A stretch of DNA of 9,628 nt, taken from positions 1 through 9,628 of the forward strand of contig CAYRFQ010000166.1 in assembly GCA_964423615.1 (NCBI GenBank), in the 5' to 3' direction. The stretch's first letter is position 1, and each line of letters starts with the position of its first letter. The notes under the pieces were generated by a model. The model was given only the letters and a program-made list of their open reading frames with translations, had not been told where the DNA came from and made no database searches. Of this stretch, positions 1-6,172 are shown one piece after another. Made by a program: the position numbers and the translations under genes. Source of the stretch: CAYRFQ01 sp964423615 (GTDB taxonomy: Bacteria > Planctomycetota > Planctomycetia > Gemmatales > Gemmataceae).

Positions 1-3
1 CTC

Positions 4-48
4 TGCCCGTGAGACCCCCATTTTGGGGGGTCTCAAACCATGCGGGCA
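4..48. repeat. Long imperfect hairpin at the window start
   Basis: A perfect 10-bp stem pairs 10-19 (TGAGACCCCC) with 26-35 (GGGGGTCTCA) around a 6-nt loop. An outer 6-bp stem, TGCCCG at 4-9 with CGGGCA at 43-48, stacks on it through a bulge at 36-42. Neither strand has a T-run directly after the stem, so it is not a standard intrinsic terminator. It could be a structured 3' end of an upstream gene outside the window, a recombination or attachment-type structure, or a protein-binding site. The pairing is certain; its role is unknown. Confidence 0.6.
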
Positions 49-362
49 AACTTTTCCCATATTTCTTGTTTTATCCAAATTGTCAAAGATCGAAAATAAA
101 CCAGCCCGAGTATGAAGTTTACGAGAGTCTGGTTGGGCAGTTGCATATCTTAAGCATTTATCTTAGCTGGAAGACAACTTCCGGCAAGCCTTCGTTCCAC
201 TTCTCGATGAACTTCCGCGCGGATTTTCATGCCGTGGCTGTTCATCATAGCATACGTCATCCAGTCCAGTTGACTGACAGCAAAGGAAAAAATTTGTGTC
301 ACCAGGGGCTTCCAGGAGTCGTATTGCGGGTGACATCTGTTCGAGAGAGAGGTCTCTTCGCG
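49..362. other. Non-coding upstream region of the SAVED-like gene
   Basis: This stretch is open in the frame of the following gene, but its translation has no protein-like pattern and no good start with a ribosome binding site. I therefore read it as leader and promoter space. A TTGACT hexamer at 270-275 resembles a -35 element, but no good -10 lies 16-18 bp downstream, so a housekeeping-type promoter is not established. An A-rich segment lies near 282-292. Confidence 0.4.
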
Positions 363-884
363 ATGAATTTCTTCGAAGAATTACTCTGGCGTGCTCCTGT
401 CACGGTCGTGACGGCCGTAGTCAGCGCGTCTGTTTACTTCGCGTTTTTCCAGTGGCTCAACTATCTTCTCCACAGAAAAATTCGGCGGCGTTTGAGACGC
501 CAAATAGAGGTCTACACCACCAAGCATGGTCGACTGGAGGTTGCCCTCGTTTTGTCGGTGCTGAACGACATCCGACAATCGGTCCAAGATTATCTGGAAG
601 GTCAAGGACACAAGGGAATCCTGATTTACCAGGTCCACCAGAAAGAAGGTTTCGAACCCAAGGAGGAGAAATGGGAAGGATACCTTGAACAGGTTAAGAA
701 GCGGATTCGGCAAATCCGTGAACTCGGAGCCACTCGAATCCACCTGTTCTGTGCCTTGCCTGTTGGGATGGCGACACTGGCCGGAGCTACGCTTACGAAT
801 GGGCCGGAGGTAGTTGTTTACCAATACAGGGGCCCGACTTATGACCCCATCGGGCGGCTGACGATCGAAACCGTTCGGTTGTGA
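363..884 (+). CDS. Membrane-anchored SAVED-like sensor protein
   Basis: This is a 173-aa protein. Residues about 10-35 form one hydrophobic segment (APVTVVTAVV... to WLNYLL), followed by a strongly basic stretch (HRKIRRRLRRQ, 37-47), the pattern of a single membrane anchor with a cytoplasmic basic side. From about 56 the protein alternates strands and helices. Residues 124-165 (TRIHLFCALPVGMATLAGATL, then VVVYQYRGPTYDP) match the closing pattern of SAVED domains: a strand, 'ALP' plus small residues, 'A..G', then a 'vvYq' strand and 'Y.P'. SAVED domains bind cyclic nucleotides in CBASS and some type III CRISPR effectors. A usual SAVED domain consists of two fused CARF-like halves; only about one unit seems present here, so it may pair with itself or with another sensor. 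I chose ATG 363 because it sits just before the membrane segment with a purine-rich GAGAGAGG upstream; the frame stays open upstream but is not protein-like. No effector domain is seen. The SAVED call is pattern recognition. Confidence 0.65.
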   Translation: MNFFEELLWRAPVTVVTAVVSASVYFAFFQWLNYLLHRKIRRRLRRQIEVYTTKHGRLEVALVLSVLNDIRQSVQDYLEGQGHKGILIYQVHQKEGFEPKEEKWEGYLEQVKKRIRQIRELGATRIHLFCALPVGMATLAGATLTNGPEVVVYQYRGPTYDPIGRLTIETVRL

Positions 885-956
885 TTTCAAAAGGCCTCCC
901 ACGTGAGGCGACGAATGCCTAGCTTGGATAGATTGTTTGGACCCGTCTGAGTTTTG

Positions 957-989
957 CCATACCCAGAAAGAGCCTACCTCAAGGTATGG
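957..989. promoter_or_regulatory. Inverted repeat between the SAVED-like and sigma genes
   Basis: CCATACC at 957-963 and GGTATGG at 983-989 form a perfect 7-bp inverted repeat with a 19-nt spacer. They lie about 100-130 bp upstream of the sigma-factor start, in the only long gap inside the operon-like cluster (885-1084). It could be an operator, a transcript hairpin or chance. No T-run follows. I see no convincing ECF-type or sigma-70 promoter pair in this gap. Confidence 0.3.
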
Positions 990-1084
990 TCACAGCCCGT
1001 TGGACCCACTAAACAAGTAGGAATCCGTCATGCTTTCGTAATGCCAAACAGCCAAGTTCCTATCCAACAACAACTGTACCGCCT

Positions 1085-1972
1085 ATGCAACCCAATACTT
1101 CCTCATCTCCCAATTACGACGAATGGGCCCGAATGGCTGCCGATCCCGATACAACGGAGAACGACCGAGAAACAGCCCTCGCCCATCTGCGGCCCTTGAT
1201 ATTCCAAATCGAGGGTGAGTTCGCGAGCAGATTCGATGGTTTGCTTGGGGAGGATTTTCTGTCCCGAGTTCTCTCGCATATGGAGAAGAACATCACCAAA
1301 TTCGATCCTGAGAGGGTAAGCCAGGGTGGAGTTTGTGGGTGGTTGCGACGTATCGTGCGTAACTTAGCGCTCGACACGATTCGGAGTGACCGAGACGCAC
1401 TGGAACGCTCTTTGTCGGGTCAGTTTTTCGAACCCGCTGGCTCCTTTGCGAGCGCCAGTTCGGCTAGAACTCGCAGCGAAGCTGCTCTCGAAACCCTGGA
1501 GAGCAATTTCCAAACGATCCGCCAGATTTTGAATCGAATCGCATGGGTTCCGTCCTCGCAAATCGATTATTATTGCCTGGCCCTGTTCCAAATGCGATAC
1601 CGCTTGACGGTTTGTGTGATCGACGGATACGGCATGCAACCAAAGGAAGGAGTGGATTCTCCGACGTGTTGGGTCGCGGACCGACTGCCCTGGTCGGAAC
1701 TCGAGCGTATGAGGTGTTTCCGGGAGGGTTTTCCAACTCTCGACAGTTTTTGGAAACAAGTTCGACCCGTGTTGCATTCCGGGCAGTGGCAAGTCAGCGC
1801 CGTCCTCGATGTGTTGAATGGCAGTTACTCGCACACGAATCCAACGACGAATCGCTGTTGGGACAAATGGATGCAACGAGCACGAGAAGAAGTTCACAAG
1901 CGAGTGACTGGGGAGGAATGGCTCAACTTCTTCCAACCTTGGCTGGCTCCGTTTCAACGACTCACAAGCTAA
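1085..1972 (+). CDS. ECF-like RNA polymerase sigma factor
   Basis: This 295-aa protein has a recognisable sigma-70 region 2. Helices from about 33 to 103 include LRPLIFQIEGEFASRF, GEDFLSRVL, and the diagnostic GWLRRIVRNLALDTIRSDRD (85-104), the block that contacts the polymerase clamp and the -10 element. Region 4 is not obvious. The middle (about 105-230) is unusually long for an ECF factor, and residues 234-272 (WQVSAVLDVLNGSYSHTNPTT, then a basic RAREEVHKRV helix) could be a diverged helix-turn-helix. Typical ECF factors are about 160-210 aa. It is the first gene of the compact block 1085-5179, with TAA 14 bp before the next ATG. ATG 1085 has no clear Shine-Dalgarno sequence; M17 at 1133 is an alternative. 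By analogy with CalpS it may be held inactive by a partner encoded downstream and freed by proteolysis; that is inference. It could also be a general planctomycete sigma factor unrelated to immunity. Confidence 0.75.
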   Translation: MQPNTSSSPNYDEWARMAADPDTTENDRETALAHLRPLIFQIEGEFASRFDGLLGEDFLSRVLSHMEKNITKFDPERVSQGGVCGWLRRIVRNLALDTIRSDRDALERSLSGQFFEPAGSFASASSARTRSEAALETLESNFQTIRQILNRIAWVPSSQIDYYCLALFQMRYRLTVCVIDGYGMQPKEGVDSPTCWVADRLPWSELERMRCFREGFPTLDSFWKQVRPVLHSGQWQVSAVLDVLNGSYSHTNPTTNRCWDKWMQRAREEVHKRVTGEEWLNFFQPWLAPFQRLTS

Positions 1973-1979
1973 AAGGGAA
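1973..1979 (+). promoter_or_regulatory. Ribosome binding site of the 252-aa gene
   Basis: AAGGGAA lies directly after the sigma-factor stop codon and 7 nt before ATG 1987. It fixes the start of the downstream gene, although the same frame stays open far upstream inside the sigma gene. Confidence 0.6.
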
Positions 1980-1986
1980 AACTGCT

Positions 1987-2745
1987 ATGAAGCCCACAAC
2001 GACCGAATGCGATAAGGAGCTTCGACGAACCGTCATCCGGGACCCAGAGGCTCCCTCGGAAGAAATCCAAGTTTTTGCTGACTGGGAAAAGGCCATTCTA
2101 CACTTATGCAAGCATGTCCTCAGTGCGCCGGAGTGCCACGGCTGGGCGCTCCTCATGCGAAGATATCGCTCGATCATCAATCCGGACGACGTCGAGGGGA
2201 TGTTCGCTTTTGGCAAAGAGGCCCACGCAACGTGTGGGGTAAGTGCTCAAGAACTATTCGATGAGTATGCCAAGGAGGTCGAAAAGACAGTCGTGGATGC
2301 TGCAATTCTTGGATGGCGCAACCGTCGTGGCCATGTCCTGGTGGGACTTGGCTCCAGTGGAGTTTTGGTGGTGATCGAAAACGGCGTTCTCAAGACCGCC
2401 TTTTTTCCCGACCAAGGGGAGACAGAGTCGTCCGCCAAGCACCAGAGCCAACGCGACATCGTCCTGCCAAAGCAAAGACGAATTCGTTCGGGCCATCGGC
2501 ATCGCGTGAACCACGAAACCGAGGAACAGCGCCGACAACGTTGGGCCGATTCTTCACCAGAGGAACAATTGTACCATTTGTACTTTCGTCCTGCCGTCCA
2601 GTTTGTGCGTAAGCAATATCACGCTTCTTTGGATTGGCAAGGAGAACCCCAAACCGTCGATTACGCACTTCTTAAAGATGTGCTACCTCGGTGTTCCAAG
2701 CTCAAATTTGATAGCTGGCAAAGGTACCGTACACAATGTGGTTAG
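1987..2745 (+). CDS. Unrecognised 252-aa protein, operon partner of sigma
   Basis: I do not recognise the family. The start at 1987 is set by AAGGGAA just upstream. Residues about 30-110 look helical and acidic-basic mixed. Residues 112-141 read as a strand-turn-strand core (RRGHVLVGLGSSG, then VLVVIENG, then VLKTAFFP), a shape seen in small RNase or toxin folds and in beta-barrel domains, but without a catalytic set I can name. Residues 160-186 are very basic (KQRRIRSGHRHR, then EEQRRQRW), suggesting contact with nucleic acid or an acidic protein. The C-terminal about 60 residues are aromatic- and lysine-rich (YHLYFRP, KFDSWQRYR). There is no signal peptide or membrane segment. It lies between the sigma gene and a second unknown, where an anti-sigma factor or protease substrate would be expected; CalpT, a MazF-like anti-sigma protein, occupies an equivalent place in the CalpL system. 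A role as anti-sigma or toxin is only a guess. Confidence 0.6.
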   Translation: MKPTTTECDKELRRTVIRDPEAPSEEIQVFADWEKAILHLCKHVLSAPECHGWALLMRRYRSIINPDDVEGMFAFGKEAHATCGVSAQELFDEYAKEVEKTVVDAAILGWRNRRGHVLVGLGSSGVLVVIENGVLKTAFFPDQGETESSAKHQSQRDIVLPKQRRIRSGHRHRVNHETEEQRRQRWADSSPEEQLYHLYFRPAVQFVRKQYHASLDWQGEPQTVDYALLKDVLPRCSKLKFDSWQRYRTQCG

Positions 2746-3848
2746 GCAGAAACGCCATGACAGAAAACACTCCTTATCTTCGTCCGTCCTTGATGGCCAC
2801 CAAGCACAACATACCTGATCCGGGATTGTTGGTGGATTTGTGGCTTGATCGGTTGTTGGAACTGTTTCAGTCCGACGGTCCCCTGACCGCAATCGACGCA
2901 TACGATCAGATTGCACTTTGGGGGAAGCTCCAAAGAGTCCGGCCTGAATTGATCAACGAAACGGAACGAACTCCGGAATGGGCCAAGGCCAACGAGGACA
3001 CTCGTAAAGCGATCAGTAAGTTGCTAGGCCAAGCACTAGAAGTGCCCAACTTTTCGGAGTGGCTTGCCGAAGCGGACGAGTTCAGTCGGGCTATGGAGAA
3101 TACCGGCATTGACTCCAAGCTAGCTTCTTGGGGCGAGGAACTTTTATCTGACTTAGACGATGCCGAGTTAGTATTGTGGGCTGCTCAGGACTCGAACCAG
3201 CCCTTTGACGAGGCGTTGAAAACAGGATTGCAACAATGCACTCGTTGGCTGGTCGAAAACGACCAATCATTCATTTTCTGTTCGGCTTACATCCAAGCCG
3301 TCGGAATGACTATCCGATCAGATCTGGTCGATGACAATTTCGATTTGGGTTTGACAACAGATAAATACGTCCTTTTGCTCGACGCTCTGGAACGAGTCGA
3401 GCGTCGGCTCGCGACCAATTCGTCGAGCAATCTGGATGCCCCGAAAGAAACAGGTCCAACCAGCTGGGTCGATGTTGCACCCATAACGCTCCAACCGACC
3501 GACGGCGTTGACCCGTGGTTCTGGCTCCTTCCGCCAGTAGTCGGGACGGCTTCCACAGGGGAGAGTGTCACTATTTACTACCTGGACTGGCAACACCCTG
3601 AAGGCTTCTATCAAGCAACCCTAGTCGTGGGGGCTCCATGCGAAAAAGTATGCATGGAATTCGAACCAGGCAGGCAGCCGATTGACAAGCTGATCGGAAA
3701 GACCGCGAAATTAGCAGACATCGAATCAACAATTGATTCCGAAGGACGTGCCGAGTTTCCTTGGATCGACCTCGAAATGGCGAAGAAAGAAAACCGTCCC
3801 CTCAACTTCAGTGTGGAGAATATTTTGTGGACACGAGTGACCCATTGA
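2736..3848 (+). CDS. Unrecognised 370-aa two-part protein
   Basis: No family is recognised. Two starts are possible: ATG 2736, overlapping the previous gene by 10 bp with AAGG at 2721-2724, or ATG 2757 (MTENTPYL...) with AGGCAG 7 nt upstream; I keep the longer form. Residues about 29-225 are predominantly helical and leucine/acidic-rich (LLVDLWLDRLLELF; SWGEELLSDLDDAELVLWAA). A low-complexity polar linker follows (TNSSSNLDAPKETGPTS, 227-243). Residues 246-366 look like a beta-rich domain (VTIYYLDW, GFYQATLVVG, KTAKLADIE, EGRAEFPWIDLE). There is no membrane segment or signal peptide. Its stop overlaps the start of the Lon-like gene (TGATG), implying coupled translation and probably a shared complex. 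It could be an adaptor, an anti-sigma factor, or the substrate of the Lon-like protease; the flexible linker would suit cleavage. These roles are inferred from position only. Confidence 0.65.
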   Translation: MWLGRNAMTENTPYLRPSLMATKHNIPDPGLLVDLWLDRLLELFQSDGPLTAIDAYDQIALWGKLQRVRPELINETERTPEWAKANEDTRKAISKLLGQALEVPNFSEWLAEADEFSRAMENTGIDSKLASWGEELLSDLDDAELVLWAAQDSNQPFDEALKTGLQQCTRWLVENDQSFIFCSAYIQAVGMTIRSDLVDDNFDLGLTTDKYVLLLDALERVERRLATNSSSNLDAPKETGPTSWVDVAPITLQPTDGVDPWFWLLPPVVGTASTGESVTIYYLDWQHPEGFYQATLVVGAPCEKVCMEFEPGRQPIDKLIGKTAKLADIESTIDSEGRAEFPWIDLEMAKKENRPLNFSVENILWTRVTH

Positions 3849-5179
3849 TGTCTTTTTCGAACCGAGATGAAAAACCATGGCAACTTGTCCGCCGCTTCGA
3901 AAAGTTGGCTCCCTGGTGGCTGAGCCGCACCACGTTGGAAAAAGCCGCGCGGAATCCAGCCTTCAAAGCGTACCTTACCAGTCCGAACATTAGACCCGTC
4001 CCAGGAAGCTGCCGAATCGTCTTTGCTGGTCCTCAAGACCCCTCGCCATTGCGGCGTGCGTTCCAACTTCCACTTCGTTGGGTGCCGGATACAGATCACA
4101 GCGACCGACTCCCTCCGTCTGTTCGCAAACTCGGTGACCTTGTGTTAGGACAACTGAAGAACAAAATGTCGAAGGACTCCACAAAGTGGGGTCTCCACTT
4201 TGAGCCCCAGGCGGGACTCGATAGTGTTGATCTGGGCAAAGTCTCTCCACAACAGCTTCTTGCCAACTCGGGGTGGTTGGCTGTGTACGGGGGTCTGCGT
4301 CTTGCCTTGCAAAATCGGACGACAGACTTGTCGGTATGGGCCAGTGTGGCCTTCGACAAACAAATCATCATAAGGAGCGTGGACCGGTTGGGGGACAAAC
4401 TCGGTTTGGCAGTTGAGGAAGGAGGGGACCAATTTTTCCTTCCCACGCAAAACATGGAAGAAGCCCTGAGACATTGTGAGCAGAATTCGTTGAATATCCA
4501 ACTCCGAAAAATTGACCCACAGCTGGAACAAGCGAACCTCGATAAAGTCCTCGAAGACTATCTGGTTGAAGTCGGGATCGCTCCAGGAGAATTTTCCAGT
4601 TTCGACGAACGTCGAAAGCACTACAGTATTCTTCCTCGCCGGCGTGCAGACGCCTACTACTGGGATTTTTTATTAGACGACGTAATCAAGAGATGTCAGG
4701 AGCGATTTCGGGGTAAATTTGACGGCGACCGTCCAACACATCTGATCACCGTCGTTGGAAACACCCCTAACCCGATCGCTTTGGGGATTGGAGCCAGTGG
4801 CGTCCGAGAGTGCTTGCTTGTCTACGAGCAGCCAGAAGAAAATGGTGAAGGTCCCTCGTCGAACCGAATCGTTCAGAACTTGAAACAACTCAGCGAGTTC
4901 GCCCGAGTCAAGGGGATCGAACCCACCTCAGCTCCAATCACCTTGGGGAATCGGACGCAGGAAATCAATGAGATTCGGAAGCATCTGGAGAATTGGAAGC
5001 CATCTAATAGTTCCAATCTACTTGTCGATCTCACGCCTGGGTACAAGTCCATTAGCTTCGCCTTGGAGCATCTGGTAAATCCGAACACCTGGTTGATGTA
5101 CTGCCGCCATCAGCAACTCACGCCAGACAATCGTGTCGACCCGGGAACTGAGGACTTCGAGTGTTGGCGAGTTGAATGA
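3848..5179 (+). CDS. Lon-like Ser-Lys protease fused to CARF-like sensor
   Basis: This is a 443-aa protein. ATG 3848 overlaps the preceding TGA, so translation is probably coupled. Residues about 60-210 resemble the proteolytic domain of Lon. An SG following an Asn (ANSGWLAVYGGLRLAL, 139-154) sits where Lon has its catalytic-serine loop and helix. Residues 178-205 (VDRLGDKLGLAVEEGGDQFF, then LPTQNMEEA) align with Lon's 'GGLKEKLLAA..G....LP.EN..'. The candidate dyad is Ser141-Lys184, 43 residues apart, the same spacing as Ser679-Lys722 of E. coli Lon as I recall it. No AAA+ module (no Walker A) is present. Residues about 297-443 look CARF-like: a first strand and loop HLITVVGNTPNPIALG (298-313), strand CLLVYE (322-327), and the hallmark VDLTPGYKSIS (393-403). 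CARF domains bind cyclic oligoadenylates and allosterically switch fused effectors in type III CRISPR immunity. Likely role: ligand-activated cytosolic protease acting on an operon partner. The Lon domain is diverged and could be inactive. Confidence 0.68.
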   Translation: MSFSNRDEKPWQLVRRFEKLAPWWLSRTTLEKAARNPAFKAYLTSPNIRPVPGSCRIVFAGPQDPSPLRRAFQLPLRWVPDTDHSDRLPPSVRKLGDLVLGQLKNKMSKDSTKWGLHFEPQAGLDSVDLGKVSPQQLLANSGWLAVYGGLRLALQNRTTDLSVWASVAFDKQIIIRSVDRLGDKLGLAVEEGGDQFFLPTQNMEEALRHCEQNSLNIQLRKIDPQLEQANLDKVLEDYLVEVGIAPGEFSSFDERRKHYSILPRRRADAYYWDFLLDDVIKRCQERFRGKFDGDRPTHLITVVGNTPNPIALGIGASGVRECLLVYEQPEENGEGPSSNRIVQNLKQLSEFARVKGIEPTSAPITLGNRTQEINEIRKHLENWKPSNSSNLLVDLTPGYKSISFALEHLVNPNTWLMYCRHQQLTPDNRVDPGTEDFECWRVE

Positions 5180-5674
5180 CTACCACACATTGATTGCGTT
5201 GGAGTGAGTTTTGCCTCTGAACCGCGCATGGAAGATTATCCTCGATGCAAGCCTATCCGATCCATCACAGAACACGGACTCTCTCGCGCCCTGGAACGAA
5301 GTTGATTAAGACGTGATGTTTCAGTTTTCATGGTCGAAGTTGCTCGCAAGCAACCACTGTGATGACGACCTTTCCCATGACATGCGCGAGCTCGAGTCGA
5401 TGGCATCTTCACGCTACGCCCGAATTTCGCGGCTGCTTCGAGGCCTCCGAAACCTATCGGGAAAAAGCTGATGAATAACCACCTTGCCCCAGGAAGGTGA
5501 TCACTTGGCACAACGTAGCATCAAGTGATTCTGAGCCCAAGTCGCGCAAGAAGGTCGGTGTTGATTGGAGGTGCTTGTACTGTTGCACCAGAACCTGTCG
5601 TGGGCTTGAGGCTTGCACAGCCAAAACTGAAGTCTCGACTACCTAAACGAAAGCCAAATCGTTCATGGTGATAC

Positions 5675-5720
5675 TCACAATATAAAATCGAAGAACTAGT
5701 TGTGATGGAGATCGTCACAA
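5675..5720. promoter_or_regulatory. Cluster of TTGTGA/TCACAA half-sites
   Basis: TCACAA occurs at 5675-5680, TTGTGA at 5700-5705 and TCACAA at 5715-5720. The last two form a 6-bp inverted repeat with a 9-nt spacer. They resemble half-sites of a CRP/FNR-type regulator, but the spacing differs from the usual 6 nt. This could be an operator or chance in AT-rich DNA. Confidence 0.22.
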
Positions 5721-5867
5721 TTGTCAACAAAAGGTGCGTGATGATTTTCATCCCTCTTGCCCAAGGAGCAACAAAACTAGAAAGTTTTGTAATGCAAAGT
5801 TCCGTCCTTTGTCATCTTTGTCAGGTATTCACGGCAATAAAATTTTTTGTGCACTACTGTTCTTGTG

Positions 5868-5873
5868 TATAAT
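5868..5873 (+). promoter_or_regulatory. Possible -10 box (TATAAT)
   Basis: A perfect TATAAT hexamer lies on the + strand in the AT-rich gap. The sequence 15-18 bp upstream (T-run, then TTGTGC at 5847-5852) is a poor -35 match. It could drive the small ORF at 5898 or the integrase transcript. A single hexamer in AT-rich DNA is weak evidence. Confidence 0.25.
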
Positions 5874-5897
5874 AAAATGGATTTCAGGGTTTCAACC

Positions 5898-6017
5898 ATG
5901 AAAAAATCCGAGTGGGATGTCTCGGATCGCCTGAACTCTACAGTTGACGTCGTTAGTTTGTACACTACGCCAAGCGGGAAAGCCGAATTCGCAAGTGTAA
6001 GTCAATTATGGACTTAA
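5898..6017 (+). CDS. Possible small ORF upstream of the integrase
   Basis: A 39-aa ORF begins MKKSEWDVSDRLNS and ends SQLWT. ATG 5898 has CAGGG at 5885-5889 with 8 nt spacing, a good ribosome binding site; ATG 5877 in the same frame would add seven residues. It has no recognisable family, membrane segment or cysteine pattern. Small DNA-binding or directionality proteins often sit beside integrases, but nothing in the residues identifies one. A hairpin with a minus-strand T-run overlaps its 5' end, so this may instead be non-coding DNA. Confidence 0.22.
   Translation: MKKSEWDVSDRLNSTVDVVSLYTTPSGKAEFASVSQLWT
5901..5927 (-). terminator. Probable intrinsic terminator, minus strand
   Basis: ATCCGAG at 5906-5912 pairs perfectly with CTCGGAT at 5921-5927 around an 8-nt loop. 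Read on the minus strand the stem is followed at once by six T (the A-run at 5901-5906, its first base pairing into the stem). This is the classical stem plus U-tract. There is no obvious minus-strand gene feeding it within 5930-6172, which raises the possibility of a short RNA or antisense transcript. Confidence 0.5.
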
Positions 6018-6172
6018 GTTTTTGGTGAAAATCAATCCCATTTTGTGCCTTTTCAATTGTCTTTTTCTTTTTTTATACTTCACCAACCTATTTTTCTTAT
6101 GCCCAGTGTGAGTTATGTGTGTTTTGTGAGTCTGCTTAACCGAACTGGGATAATCAACGAAAAAGGGCGGCT

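Larger units (their letters stand above)
5180..6172. other. Long intergenic region between protease and integrase
   Basis: No convincing gene of normal size is found on either strand. The first half (to about 5640) has ordinary composition, with a hairpin pair near 5482-5530: CCTT/AAGG around the GCCCCAGG loop, then ATCACTTG at 5500-5507 with CAAGTGAT at 5522-5529. The second half (about 5660-6170) is distinctly AT-rich and holds TTGTGA/TCACAA motifs, a TATAAT box, a minus-strand terminator and a possible small ORF. Such a gap upstream of an integrase could contain its promoter, the element's attachment site or a small RNA. No tRNA fold or CRISPR repeat was seen. Confidence 0.5.

Noticed and set aside
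9..362. Upstream extension of the SAVED-like gene to ATG 9
   Set aside because: The frame is open, but the translation shows no protein-like pattern, overlaps a strong hairpin and lacks a ribosome binding site; ATG 363 directly precedes the membrane segment.
1364..1957. 197-aa minus-strand ORF
   Set aside because: It lies entirely opposite the sigma-factor gene and has no recognisable motif; a shadow of that gene's codon use.
1543..1986. N-terminal extension of the 252-aa protein into the sigma gene
   Set aside because: The frame overlaps the sigma coding sequence; the AAGGGAA site before ATG 1987 gives a much better start.
5236..5511. 91-aa minus-strand ORF in the intergenic gap
   Set aside because: No ribosome binding site, domain or protein-like hydrophobic pattern.
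5521..5751. 76-aa minus-strand ORF with a hydrophobic N-terminus
   Set aside because: The hydrophobic stretch reflects AT-rich DNA, the only purine-rich site touches the start codon, and the sequence matches no family I know.
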